Shown here: piece by piece, positions 8,199 to 17,241 of the stretch
Layout of the letters: every line of letters begins with the position of its first letter
Position numbering within the stretch: position 1 is the stretch's first letter
Source: JAEUHO01 sp046350655
GTDB taxonomy: Bacteria; Planctomycetota; PLA2; JAEUHO01
Reading direction: 5' to 3'
Length of the DNA: 64,000 bases
Assembly: GCA_046350655.1 (NCBI GenBank)
Contig: JAXMAB010000004.1
Location: forward strand, 558,001 to 622,000
Position numbers and translations under genes: made by a program
The notes under the pieces: generated by a model
Told to the model about the DNA's origin: nothing
Databases searched by the model: none
What the model saw: the letters and a program-made list of their open reading frames with translations, nothing else

Positions 8199-9260
8199 TC
8201 ACCTCCGCGGCATCCAGGACAGCGTGACGTGGACGAGGGTCCAGTAGGGGAACGCCTCGCGCGAGAGCAGGAGGCGCAGCCCGGTCATCGAGGGGTCGTT
8301 CGCGAAGCCGAACGCCCAGAGCGCCGCGAGCGCCGCGAGGACCGCCAGCAGGCCGAGGTGGAGCGCGTTGAAGCCCGTTACCGTCGTGCGCATCCACGTC
8401 CAGGAGCCGACGCGCGGCGCCGTCGCGGGCCGGGGCGCCGTCGCGAGCCGACGCAGCGTGAACACGTACCAGATGACGACGTGCGTCGCGACGAGGGCGT
8501 AGAAGCGGCCCGTCAGCGCGATGCTCGCGAAGAACACGCCGTACACGCCGAGGAGCACCACGACGAGCGGGCGGTGGCGGCGCGCCTCGGCGGGCGCGCC
8601 CGCGACCGGCCCGCGCGCGAACGCGCGCAGGCAGAGGTGGGCCGCGCCGAGGGCCAGGGCGATCCCCGCGCCGGCGACCGCCACGCGCAGGGCCGCCGGC
8701 GCGTCGGCGAGGTGCAGGGGCCGCGTCAGCTTCGGGAGCCCGACGGCGACGCCGCCCGCCGCGGTCGCGAGCATCACGCCGAGGACGAACCCGCCCAACG
8801 CGAGGCCCGCCCGCCGCGCCTCCGCGGGCGGCGCGTCGCCGTTGGCGCCGTAGAACCACGCCTCGTCGCGCAGGTCGTGCAGGAGGAAGTAGACGGCGAA
8901 CAGGCCCATGGCCACGCCGCCCTCGCGCCCGCCGAGCGCGCCGAAGCCGAGGCAGGCGAGGACGGCCGCGCCCGCGAGCGCCGCGAGCGTCGCCGCGCCG
9001 CGGCGCGAGCGCACCTTCTGCGACGTCGCGAGGAAGAGCGTCGCGACGAGCGTGTGCGCGACCGCGAGGAGGCGCGTCGCGGTCTCGGTGGCCTCGCGGA
9101 CGAACCGCGCGGCGCGGTCGGCCGACGGGGTCACCGCGCGCTCGAGGGCCCCGAACGCGGCGAACAGCGCGAACACGAGCAGCGTGCCCGCCAGCGCGAG
9201 GAGGGCGTTCCGCTCGGTGACGGTGAGCGGGCGGCGGGGGCGGGCGGCGACGGCGTCCAC
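8199..9260 (-). CDS. Polytopic membrane protein of unknown function
   Basis: This 353-residue protein has about nine or ten hydrophobic helices and a GTG start at 9260. Histidines recur at or near helix ends: FLLHDLRDEAWFYGANGD, THVVIWYVF, ALHLGLL and LVHVTLSWMPR at the very C-terminus. Clustered intramembrane His residues suggest a metal- or haem-linked membrane enzyme, but I do not recognise the family and assign no function. A TAGGAT box lies 6 nt before the start, so it is probably transcribed alone as a leaderless mRNA. It is convergent with selD. Confidence 0.75.
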   Translation of the reverse strand: MDAVAARPRRPLTVTERNALLALAGTLLVFALFAAFGALERAVTPSADRAARFVREATETATRLLAVAHTLVATLFLATSQKVRSRRGAATLAALAGAAVLACLGFGALGGREGGVAMGLFAVYFLLHDLRDEAWFYGANGDAPPAEARRAGLALGGFVLGVMLATAAGGVAVGLPKLTRPLHLADAPAALRVAVAGAGIALALGAAHLCLRAFARGPVAGAPAEARRHRPLVVVLLGVYGVFFASIALTGRFYALVATHVVIWYVFTLRRLATAPRPATAPRVGSWTWMRTTVTGFNALHLGLLAVLAALAALWAFGFANDPSMTGLRLLLSREAFPYWTLVHVTLSWMPRR

Positions 9261-9266
9261 CCCGGG

Positions 9267-9272
9267 ATCCTA
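9267..9272 (-). promoter_or_regulatory. -10 box (TAGGAT), leaderless
   Basis: On the minus strand TAGGAT sits 6 nt before the GTG at 9260. Confidence 0.6.
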
Positions 9273-9307
9273 CGACGACCGGGCCGCGCGGCCCACCGCG
9301 GGACGCG

Positions 9308-11581
9308 TCAGCGCCCGCCGCCGTCGTCGGGGTCGGGGGCCCGCGCGGGGGGCGGGGCCTTGCGCGCGTCGCGCTGCTGCTGGGCCTGGCGCAGCGCCGT
9401 CTCCGCGCCCCACGCCTCGGTGGCCGTGAGCCACCCGCGCAGGGGGTCGAGGAGGGCGACGGCGACCCGGTCGCGGTCCTCGACGACCGCCGTCACCGCC
9501 GCGTCGACCGCCCGCACCCGCGCCTCGACCGCGAAGGGGTCGAGCGTCGAGGTGCCGACGCGCAGCACGTACACCGTGCGGTCCTCGCGGCCGTCGCCGA
9601 GCGGGCGGCCGCCCGCGCCGGTCGGGATCGCGACGTGCTCGCCGAGGACCTCGGGGTTGCCGCTGCCGCCGATCGCCTCCTGCCACTGCAGCTTGCCCGT
9701 GACGTCGAAGCAGAGCGTGCGGTCCGGCGCGACCCACACGACCTTGCCGGTCGCGGGGTCGCCGCCGATCCCGACGCCGTCCGCGCCGTCCTCGACCGCG
9801 ACGCGGAGGACCTCCTGCCCGGTCGTCGTCACGCGGGCCCATCCGTCGCGGTACGCGACCAGCGCGTCCGCGCCGAACGCCGCCGCCGCGCGCAGGCCCG
9901 CCCCCTCGGGGACAACGACCGTCAGGGTGCCCGTGGCCGGGTCCGCCGCGAGCAGCTGGTCGCGGTCGTTGCGCAGCAGCAGCTTGCCGTCGCGCGTGCG
10001 CGCGAGGGCCCGCGGCACGTACGCGGGGTCCGACGGGACGGTCTTCACCGGCTCGGGGGCGCCGTCGCGCGGCCGGCGGTACACCTTGCGGCCCCGCGCG
10101 ACCAGCCAGACGTCGCCGTCGTCGCCCGCGGCCGCGGCGAGGAACGGGCCCGGGTCGCGGCCGCGGGCCGTGAGCCCGCCGCCGTCGTCGAGCTCGAAGC
10201 GGGCCAGCTCGCCCCGGCCGGTGACGGCGAAGAGGCTCCCGCCGGACGCGAGCAGCCCGCGCGGCAGCCGCGCCGTCCCGGTGGACGCGATGCCGAGGTC
10301 GGTGCCGGTCACGACGTCCGCGGTGCCGACGCTGCCGTCGGCGCTCCCGAACACGAGGCGACCGGCGTGGAGCAGCACGGGCGCGAGGCCGGGGACGGGC
10401 GTCTCGCCGAGCTCGCGCGAGAACAGGATCCGGCTCGACAGCCGGCCCTCGCGCAGCGCCTGGTCGAGCTCGGCGGCGCCCGGGTCGTCCGTCACGGCGT
10501 CGTCGGGCGGCTCGCCCTTCAGCCCGCGCGCGGTGGCGCGCATCCCGACCTTCGCGTAGGCCTCGGCGAGCAGCGCGCGGGCCTCGGCGTGGTCCGGCCG
10601 CAGGAACAGCGCGCGGCGCGCCAGCAGGCGCGCGAGCCACGGGACGTCGGCCGCGAGCGCGCGGCGCGCGGCCTCGCGCTCGACGTCTGCGTCGGCCGAG
10701 CCCTCCTCGACCCGCACGAGGAAGGTCCCCGCGTCGAGCTCCGCCCACCCGTGCGCGGCGACGTACTGCCGCAGCCACGCGTCGAGCGTGACGCCGGCGT
10801 CGCCCCGGCCCCGCAGCGACGCGAGGTCGGCCCCGCGCCCGGACACCGCGAGCGCGAGGCCCAGCGCGGCGACCGGCTCCACCCCGCCCGGCGCGACCCA
10901 CGACGCGACCGCGCGCAGCGTGGCCGGCGCGCGGTCGAAGCCGTCGAGCAGCGCGGCGATCGCGTCGTCGCCGGAGGGCGCCTCGCCCTCCTCGCCGCAC
11001 AACGCGACGATCGCGCCCGCCACGATGCGCGGGTCGTCGCTGCGGGCGATCACGGCGAGGAGCGCCGGCCGGGCCTCCGGGAGGAGGCCGCGCACGCCGC
11101 GGCCCGCCGCCCCGGCGGCCTCGAGCGCGGCGTAGTCGGGCTCGAGCCCGGCGAACCCGCGGTCGTCGCCGGCCGACCGCCGCGGGAGCACGAGCTGCGG
11201 CAGGATCCGCTCGAGCCGCGCGCGCAGCAGCCGCGGCATCCGTGTCGCCGCGCGGGCCACCGACCCGTCGTCGGCGCGCGTCTCGAGCCGCCGCAGGATG
11301 CGGTGCACCGCCGCGGCCGGCGAGCCGCCGCGCGCGCCGGCGTCGTCGAGCGCGCGCTCCCACGCGGCCTCGTCGTCGGCCGGGACGCCCCCCGCGAGGA
11401 TCGAGATCCCGACGGCCTCGAGCTCGAGCTCGGCCTTGCGCCGCACGTCGAACCGGTCGTCGTCGAGGTCGCGGCCGAACCGCGCGATGGCGGCGGGGTC
11501 CGCGGACGCGGGGCGCCCGAGCGCCGCCGCCCCGAGGACGGCGGCGAGCCCGAGCGCGGCGGACCGGCGGAGGACGCGCAT
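9308..11581 (-). CDS. Secreted protein, alpha-helical repeats plus beta-propeller-like C-terminal half
   Basis: This 757-residue protein has a signal peptide (about 1-27, ending GRPASAD). Residues about 30-330 are helical with HEAT-like character, followed by a TPR-like unit (RRALFLRPDHAEARALLAEAYAK, in parts RRALFLRPDHAE and ARALLAEAYAK). From about residue 380 the protein shows repeating strands such as GRLVFGSADGSVGTADVVTG, KVVWVAPDRTLCFDVTGKL and PATGTLTVVV, typical of PQQ-type/WD-like propellers. The C-terminus is a charged, proline-rich tail. It is a large extracytoplasmic protein, possibly a scaffold; no catalytic motif is visible. A TAGGAT box lies 7 nt upstream. Confidence 0.75.
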   Translation of the reverse strand: MRVLRRSAALGLAAVLGAAALGRPASADPAAIARFGRDLDDDRFDVRRKAELELEAVGISILAGGVPADDEAAWERALDDAGARGGSPAAAVHRILRRLETRADDGSVARAATRMPRLLRARLERILPQLVLPRRSAGDDRGFAGLEPDYAALEAAGAAGRGVRGLLPEARPALLAVIARSDDPRIVAGAIVALCGEEGEAPSGDDAIAALLDGFDRAPATLRAVASWVAPGGVEPVAALGLALAVSGRGADLASLRGRGDAGVTLDAWLRQYVAAHGWAELDAGTFLVRVEEGSADADVEREAARRALAADVPWLARLLARRALFLRPDHAEARALLAEAYAKVGMRATARGLKGEPPDDAVTDDPGAAELDQALREGRLSSRILFSRELGETPVPGLAPVLLHAGRLVFGSADGSVGTADVVTGTDLGIASTGTARLPRGLLASGGSLFAVTGRGELARFELDDGGGLTARGRDPGPFLAAAAGDDGDVWLVARGRKVYRRPRDGAPEPVKTVPSDPAYVPRALARTRDGKLLLRNDRDQLLAADPATGTLTVVVPEGAGLRAAAAFGADALVAYRDGWARVTTTGQEVLRVAVEDGADGVGIGGDPATGKVVWVAPDRTLCFDVTGKLQWQEAIGGSGNPEVLGEHVAIPTGAGGRPLGDGREDRTVYVLRVGTSTLDPFAVEARVRAVDAAVTAVVEDRDRVAVALLDPLRGWLTATEAWGAETALRQAQQQRDARKAPPPARAPDPDDGGGR

Positions 11582-11588
11582 CCGGGCG

Positions 11589-11594
11589 ATCCTA
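11589..11594 (-). promoter_or_regulatory. -10 box (TAGGAT), leaderless
   Basis: On the minus strand TAGGAT sits 7 nt before the ATG at 11581. Confidence 0.6.
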
Positions 11595-11624
11595 CCGCGG
11601 CGCCCGCGCCGCGGGGCGGGCGCG

Positions 11625-12368
11625 TCAGATCCCGCGGGCGCGGTAGCGGCGCTCGGCCTCGGCGTTGAAGGCGAACCCGTCCGGCAGGTTCACGCTCTTG
11701 TAGACCGTCGGCGTGATGCCGCGCGCGAGCAGCGCCTCCACGGTCGCGGCCTGGAGCGCCCACCCCGCCGCGACGTTGAGGAGCCCCGACAGCGGGCAGA
11801 TGGGGGCCCCGAGCCCCGGCACCTCGACCGCCGCGTCGCCGACCGGGCCCCGCGTGTCCACGACGCGGTCCGCGACCTCGAAGAGCCGCCGCCCCGACGA
11901 GTGCTTCGCCTCGACGCTGCGCGAGAACGCGACGCACGTGATCGCCACGACCGCGCAGCCGCGGGCCTGCGCGCCGAGGGCGAGCGCGACGGGGAACGGC
12001 TCCTTGCCCGAGTTCGACACCAGCCACAACACGTCGCCGGGCGCGAGCGAGGCCCGCTCCGCGACCATGCGGCCCATGGCCTCGTTGTCGTAGTAGTACC
12101 CGGACGCGAGGCCCGCCGGCTCGCGGCCGGGCGGCGTCGCGTGCGCGAGGTCGAACCGCACCTCGATGGCGTGCAGCCCCACGAGCCCGCCCGCGCGGCG
12201 GACCGGCTCGCGCGCGGTGTGGCCGGTGTCGAAGTGGTGCAGGCGCCCGCCCGCCGCGAGACGGTCGGCGGTGAAGGCGGCGGCGGCCCCGATCTCGGCC
12301 GACGCGTCGCGGCGCAGCGTCGCGAGGTGGGCCGAGGCGAGGTCGAAGAAGCGGTCGGCGAGGGTCAC
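11625..12368 (-). CDS. SIS-domain phosphosugar-binding protein (UPF0309-like)
   Basis: This 247-residue protein has an N-terminal helical segment followed by a sugar-isomerase (SIS) fold: HHFDTGHT...RRAGGLVG corresponds to the GTGHS...RAGGL segment of UPF0309 proteins, VLWLVSNSGKEPFPV is the Ser/Thr-rich phosphate loop, and HSSGRRLFEVADRVVDT is the next conserved block. Members bind phosphorylated sugars and are thought to isomerise or sense them, often in sugar operons. I chose the GTG at 12368 because homology starts there and a TAGGAT box lies 7 nt upstream; 40 residues of the longer frame come from a palindromic repeat region. A repeat core overlaps the coding sequence at 12104-12116. Confidence 0.85.
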   Translation of the reverse strand: MTLADRFFDLASAHLATLRRDASAEIGAAAAFTADRLAAGGRLHHFDTGHTAREPVRRAGGLVGLHAIEVRFDLAHATPPGREPAGLASGYYYDNEAMGRMVAERASLAPGDVLWLVSNSGKEPFPVALALGAQARGCAVVAITCVAFSRSVEAKHSSGRRLFEVADRVVDTRGPVGDAAVEVPGLGAPICPLSGLLNVAAGWALQAATVEALLARGITPTVYKSVNLPDGFAFNAEAERRYRARGI

Positions 12369-12375
12369 GCGCGGG

Positions 12376-12381
12376 ATCCTA
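12376..12381 (-). promoter_or_regulatory. -10 box (TAGGAT), leaderless
   Basis: On the minus strand TAGGAT sits 7 nt before the GTG at 12368. Confidence 0.6.
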
Positions 12382-12443
12382 CCTCCCCGACCCGTGCCGA
12401 CGGCGCGGTCGCCGTCGGCGGCGGGGACGCGCGGTCGGGGTCC

Positions 12444-12482
12444 GGGACCCGAGGCCCGGCGGCCGCCGGGCCTCGCGGTCCC
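12444..12482. repeat. Full palindromic copy of the dispersed repeat
   Basis: The left arm reads GGGACC then CGAGGCCCGGCGGC; the right arm GCCGCCGGGCCTCGCGGTCCC is its complement with a 1-nt bulge. The 12 bp before it (GGTCGGGGTCCG from about 12433) are also shared with the copy at 49063. It lies 23 nt beyond the proS stop. Confidence 0.8.
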
Positions 12483-12504
12483 GCGCACCGACCGACGCCG
12501 TGCG

Positions 12505-14262
12505 TCAGGCGCGGCCGAGGTGCCGGCCCTTCGGGAGCGCGTCGAGCAGCGCGCGCACCTTCGCGACGGCCTCGGTCACGGGGACCAGCTCGGTCACGCC
12601 CGTGCGCCGGACCGTCACCTCGACCTTGCCCTCGACGACGTGTTTGCCGATGGTCACGCGCACCGGGTACCCGACGAGCTCGGCGTCCTTGAACTTCACG
12701 CCGGCGCTCTGGTCCTCGCGGTCGTCGAGCACGGTGTCGACGCCGGTCGCGACCAGCGCGTCGTGGATCGAGGTCGCGGCCTCCGCGGCCACGGGGTCGT
12801 TGCCGCGCGCGAGCACGACGACGACCTGGTAGGGCGCGATGGCCGGCGGCCACACGATGCCCTTGTCGTCGTGGTTCTGCTCGATGGCGGCGGCGGCGAT
12901 GCGGGAGACGCCGATGCCGTAGCAGCCCATCACGAAGGGCTGCTTCTTCTGGGCCTTGTCGAGGAAACACGCGTCCATGGCGGCCGAGTACTTCGTGCCG
13001 AGCTTGAACACGTGGCCCACCTCGATGCCGCGCGCGGCCTTGAGGCGCGCGTCGGAGCGGGGCGAGAGGTCGCCCTCGCGCGCGCGGCGCAGGTCGACGA
13101 ACGGCGGCGTCGGGAAGTCGCGGCCGTGGCACACGTCGAGCGCGTGCACGTCGGGGCGGTTGACGCCGCAGAGGAAGCCCGTCAGCGGCTCGACGCTCGT
13201 GTCGGCGACGAACCGGAGCTTCGGGTCGCGGACCTCGAGGGGCCCGGCGTAGCCCGGCGCGCAGCCCGTCACGCGGCGGACGCGCGCCTCGTCGGCCAGC
13301 TCGACGGCCTGCGCGCCGAGGTGGTTCTTGAGCTTCACCTCGTTGACGTCCTGGTCGCCGCGCATGAGGACGGCCACGTCCTCCTCGCGGTCGCGGTGGA
13401 CCGCGCGGTAGAGGATCGTCTTCACCATGCGGGCGGCCGTGAGGTCGGGGAAGCGGCGGCAGAGGTCGTCGACGCTCTTGTCGCCGGGCGTGGGCTCGAC
13501 GTGGAGCGCGACGACGGGCCGCGCGGGCGGCGTCTCGACGCGCGTCTCGGCCTTCTCGACGTTGGCCGCGTAGCCCGTCGTGTCGTCGTAGACGATGAGG
13601 TCCTCGCCGGTGGCGGCGGTGACCATGAACTCCTCGGAGCCCGAGCCGCCGATGTCGCCCGAGTCGGCCTGCACCGCGAGGAACTCGAGGCCGCAGCGCG
13701 CGAAGACGCGGACGTAGGCCGCGCGCATGGCCTGGTAGCTCCGGTCGAGGCCCGCGTCGTCCGCGTCGAAGGAGTACGCGTCCTTCATGATGAACTCGCG
13801 GCCGCGCATGAGGCCGAAGCGCGGGCGGAACTCGTCGCGGAACTTCGTCTGCAGCTGGTAGACGGTCTGGGGCAGCTGCTTGTACGAGCGCACGGCCGCC
13901 GCGACGTAGTCGGTGACCGCCTCCTCCGCCGTCGGGGCGAGGGCGAACTCGCCGCCCTTGCGGTCCTTCAGCGTGAACATGATGCCCGCGGCGAGGTAGG
14001 CCGGCAGGCGGCCGCTCTTGGCCCACAGCTCCTGCGGCTGCACCTGGGGCAGCAGGCACTCCTGCGCGCCCGCGCGGTCCATCTCGTCGCGGACGATGGC
14101 CGCGATCTTCGTCAGCGTGCGCCAGAGGAACGGGCCGTACGTGTAGATGCCCGCGGCGGCCTTGTGGATGAGGCCCGCGCGCATCATCAGGCGGTGGCTC
14201 GGGACCTCGGCGTCGGCGGGGGCGTCGCGGAGGGTGGCGAACATCATCGAGGACAGGCGCAT
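12505..14262 (-). CDS. proS: Prolyl-tRNA synthetase (bacterial type)
   Basis: ProRS charges tRNA-Pro in the cytoplasm. At 585 residues it is the long bacterial form with an inserted editing (INS) domain. Landmarks are the N-terminal MRLSSMMFATLRDAP and HRLMMRAGLIHKAAAGIYTYGP, class II motif 2 region FRDEFRPRFGLMRGREFIMKD, the editing domain in the middle (about 220-400), motif 3 GCYGIGVSRIAAAAIEQNHD, and the C-terminal anticodon-binding domain (from about 470, APYQVVVVLARG). The ATG at 14262 matches the family start. The gene follows the FAD oxidoreductase by 62 nt on the same strand and may share its mRNA. Confidence 0.97.
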   Translation of the reverse strand: MRLSSMMFATLRDAPADAEVPSHRLMMRAGLIHKAAAGIYTYGPFLWRTLTKIAAIVRDEMDRAGAQECLLPQVQPQELWAKSGRLPAYLAAGIMFTLKDRKGGEFALAPTAEEAVTDYVAAAVRSYKQLPQTVYQLQTKFRDEFRPRFGLMRGREFIMKDAYSFDADDAGLDRSYQAMRAAYVRVFARCGLEFLAVQADSGDIGGSGSEEFMVTAATGEDLIVYDDTTGYAANVEKAETRVETPPARPVVALHVEPTPGDKSVDDLCRRFPDLTAARMVKTILYRAVHRDREEDVAVLMRGDQDVNEVKLKNHLGAQAVELADEARVRRVTGCAPGYAGPLEVRDPKLRFVADTSVEPLTGFLCGVNRPDVHALDVCHGRDFPTPPFVDLRRAREGDLSPRSDARLKAARGIEVGHVFKLGTKYSAAMDACFLDKAQKKQPFVMGCYGIGVSRIAAAAIEQNHDDKGIVWPPAIAPYQVVVVLARGNDPVAAEAATSIHDALVATGVDTVLDDREDQSAGVKFKDAELVGYPVRVTIGKHVVEGKVEVTVRRTGVTELVPVTEAVAKVRALLDALPKGRHLGRA

Positions 14263-14324
14263 CGTCGGTCTCCGGGCGCGGGCGGCCGCGCCGGTCGGTT
14301 CGTTCGTCGGGCTCGGTCGGGAGG

Positions 14325-15578
14325 TCAGATCACCATGCGCTCGCGGTCGGCCCGCTCGCGGTTGGCGAGGAGCGGCGCGAGGGCGAAGCCGTCGAGGGGG
14401 AACGTCGGCGTCCGCCCCAGCGCGAGGTCGGCGACGGCGCGGCCGGCGGCCGGGGCGTGCATGATGCCGTGCCCCGAGAAGCCGCTCGCGTGGAAGAGCC
14501 CCTGCAGGCGCGGGTCGGCCGAGAGGATGGCCTTGTCGTCCGGCGTCACCTCGTAGTACCCGCCCGTCACGTACTGCACCGCGCCGACGTCGCCGAGCCA
14601 GGGCATCGCGTTCGACAGTTCCGCGAGCACCTCGATGCCGTACTCGTCGATCCCCTTGCCGAAGCCGGGCGGCGCGTCGTCCTGGTGCGCCTCGAGCTCC
14701 GCGACGTCCTGCTTCGGCGGCGGGAAGCGGTCGCTGCCCGCGGGACGCTCGGGCTTCTCGTCCCAGCCCATCATGAGCCCGTTGCCCTCGGGGCGCGCGT
14801 AGGCGCCGAGGTTCCACACGACGAGGGGGAAGTGGGAGACCTTGCGGTCCTCGAACTGCGGCGTCAGGTAGAGGTAGCGCTTCACCGCGACCACGGGGAT
14901 CGGGCACCCCGCGAGCGACGACACCGCGTTGCTCCACCAGCCCGCCGCGAGCACCACCGCCTTCGTGCGGATCGTGTGCTTGCCGTCCACGACGACGCCC
15001 GTCACCGCCCCGCGCTCCGTCGTGAAGCCCGTCGCCTTCGCGCCCACGTGCACGCTCGCGCCGCGCCGCTTCGCGCCCTCGACGAACCCCGCGGCGATCT
15101 CGGTCGGCCGCAGGAACCCGTCCGTCGGGCACCACGTCGCGCCGGCGATGCCGGCGGTGTGGAACGCGCCGCCGAGGCCCGGCAGGGCGTCCACCTCGGC
15201 CGGCGACAGCGCCCGCGCGTCCGCCACCCCCTCGGACACCTGGTAGTCGACGCGCGTGCGCGCCGCCGCCATGTCCTCCTCGCGCTCGTAGAGGAAGAGG
15301 TAGCCGTGCTGGAGGAACACCTCGGGCCCGCCGAACAGCCGCGGGAACTGCTCGTACACCTCGCGCGAGAACCGGCTCATCCGCACGTGCGCGTGCGACG
15401 AGAACTGCTGCCGGAACGCGGCCGCGCTGCGGCTCGTCGAGCCCGCGGCCACCGCGCGCGCCTCGAGCACCGCGACGGACAGGCCCGCCTGTTCCGTCAG
15501 GTACCACGCGGCCGCGGCGCCGACGGCGCCCGCCCCGATGACGACGACGTCGGCCGACGGAGGGAGGGGGGCTGCCAT
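14325..15578 (-). CDS. FAD-dependent oxidoreductase, DAO/sarcosine oxidase-like
   Basis: This 417-residue protein has the N-terminal dinucleotide motif VVVIGAGAVGAAAAWYL (residues about 10-26), the family block SRSAAAFRQQF, KAVVLAAGWWS, and the C-terminal GLFHASGFSGHGIMHAPAAGRAVADL that closes the FAD site. This is the D-amino-acid oxidase superfamily (PF01266), closest in feel to sarcosine/dimethylglycine oxidase beta subunits, which oxidise secondary or tertiary amines. The substrate cannot be told from sequence alone. It lies directly upstream of proS. A TACGTT box at 15588-15593 is 9 nt before the ATG, so any leader would be very short. Confidence 0.88.
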   Translation of the reverse strand: MAAPLPPSADVVVIGAGAVGAAAAWYLTEQAGLSVAVLEARAVAAGSTSRSAAAFRQQFSSHAHVRMSRFSREVYEQFPRLFGGPEVFLQHGYLFLYEREEDMAAARTRVDYQVSEGVADARALSPAEVDALPGLGGAFHTAGIAGATWCPTDGFLRPTEIAAGFVEGAKRRGASVHVGAKATGFTTERGAVTGVVVDGKHTIRTKAVVLAAGWWSNAVSSLAGCPIPVVAVKRYLYLTPQFEDRKVSHFPLVVWNLGAYARPEGNGLMMGWDEKPERPAGSDRFPPPKQDVAELEAHQDDAPPGFGKGIDEYGIEVLAELSNAMPWLGDVGAVQYVTGGYYEVTPDDKAILSADPRLQGLFHASGFSGHGIMHAPAAGRAVADLALGRTPTFPLDGFALAPLLANRERADRERMVI

Positions 15579-15644
15579 GGGGCACCGAACGTACCGGGGG
15601 CGCCCCCGCCCACCAAGCCGGGGAGCGCCGGACGCCGCGCCCGC

Positions 15645-17113
15645 TCATCGCCCCGCCCGCCACCACGCGCGCGTGTCCCGGCGCGCGCGGGCCAGCACCC
15701 CGTCGCGGGGCCCGTCCGCGTCCGTCGCCGCCGGTTCGGGGGCGACGCCGGTCGGCCCGACGAACGTCGCGTCGCCGCGCGCATCACGCGGCGGGCGCCC
15801 GGCCCCGGCGCGTGCGCCGCCGGAGGCCGGCGGCGCGGTCGGGAGGGTCGGTCCGGCCGAGGGTCCGCCCCCGATCCGGTGCGGGCTCCGCCCCGGGCCC
15901 CGTCCCGGGCGCCGCGGCCCTCGCGGGCCCGGACGCGAGGCCCGGCACGCGGTCTCCCTCGGCCGCGCGCCACGCCGCGATCTCGGCCCGCTCGGAGAGA
16001 TACGCCTGCACCTCGGCCCACGGGGCCGTCGGCTCGCCGCGGCGCTCGGCGGCGGCGCGGGCCTGCGCGGCGATCGCCGCCGCCGCCTCGTACGCGCGCG
16101 CCGCGTCCGAGGCCCGGCCGACGGCGAGCCCGAGCTCGGCCTCCCATGCGCGGCGCAGGACCGCGACGTGCGGCGGACCGTCCCGCGCGGCGCGCCCGCC
16201 GTCGGCCTCGCGCGCGAGCCACGCCGCCGCTCCGGCGGGGTCGCCCGCGCGCGCGAGCGCGAGGCCCGCGGCCCGCGGCGGAGGGGTGCGCCGGCGCGGG
16301 CCTCGCGTCCCCGCGACGGCCAGGGCGTCTCGGCGGGGTCCGGGTGCGGCGGGGGCGCCGTGCAGACGTGGGCCGGCCACGGCGCGGCTCCCGGGGCCCC
16401 GCGTGCCGCGGTCCGCGCCCCCGGCGCGCGGCGGAGGTCCGGCGGCGGGAGCGGCATCGCCACCGCGCGTCGGGCCCGGGCCACCCGCGCGACCGGCGGG
16501 TCGCCGGTGCCGTCGCGCGCGGCGCGCGGCCGTGCGTCCGGGTCGTCGTCGCGCGGCGCGCGGCGTCCGTCGTCGGGCCGTCCTCCGCCGACGACGACGA
16601 GCGCCGACGCCTCCCACGTCGCGACGAGGGCCCACATCGTCGTCGTCTCCCCGTCGCCGCGCGCCCGCGCGCGCTCGGCCGCCGCGCGTCCGCGGGCGCG
16701 GGGCCGCGGGGGCCGTCCGCCGCGACGAGGTCGGCGAGCAGCGCCGCGTCGGCCGCGCGGTCGAGGTCGTCGGGCGGCCGGTCGCGCGGGACGACGGCCC
16801 ACGCGCCGTCCGCGCCGAGCTCGACGGGCGGCGGGAGCGCGTCCCCCCGCGCGCGGGGGACGCGGATCCGCAACGCCTCGCGCCGGACGACGCGGTAGGC
16901 GACGGGCCCGAGGTCGGGGGCGAGCGCGGCGCCGGCCGGCGGGCCTCGCGTCTCGTCGGCGTGGGCCGCCGTCCCCGGACCGCCGGTGCGCCCGTCGCCG
17001 GGGGGCCCGCCGCCTCCCGCGCCGGTCCAGACCCCGAGGACGAGCGCGACCCGGGCGCCCACGCGGCACGGCGCGACGGGGCGACGGCGGGGATCGGCGG
17101 CGCGAGACGTCAT
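15645..17113 (-). pseudogene. Frameshifted gene for a secreted, helical protein
   Basis: No single frame covers this stretch, but coding-like sequence jumps between frames on the minus strand. It begins at the ATG at 17113 (MTSRAADPRR, then a hydrophobic stretch VGARVALVLGVWTG) and runs to about 16700. It moves to a second frame (GDGETTTMWALVATWEASALV, to about 16330), then a third (AGLALARAGDPAGAAAWLARE...VQAYLSERAEIAAW, to about 15800), and ends in the second frame at RRDTRAWWRAGR. The intact product would be about 480 residues, family unrecognised. Repeat cores lie at 15932, 16297 and 16940, one of them at a frame change. It is either a decayed gene or assembly indels. Confidence 0.6.
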
Positions 17114-17241
17114 CTCTCCGTGCTCGCGCGAGCGGGCCCGCGGTCACGTGGAATCCGCCACGTCCGCACGACGCCGGGGCCCCGGGGGCTCGGTCGCCGG
17201 GACCGGGGATCCGGGGCTAGGCTGCAACCGGGGGAGGCGCC

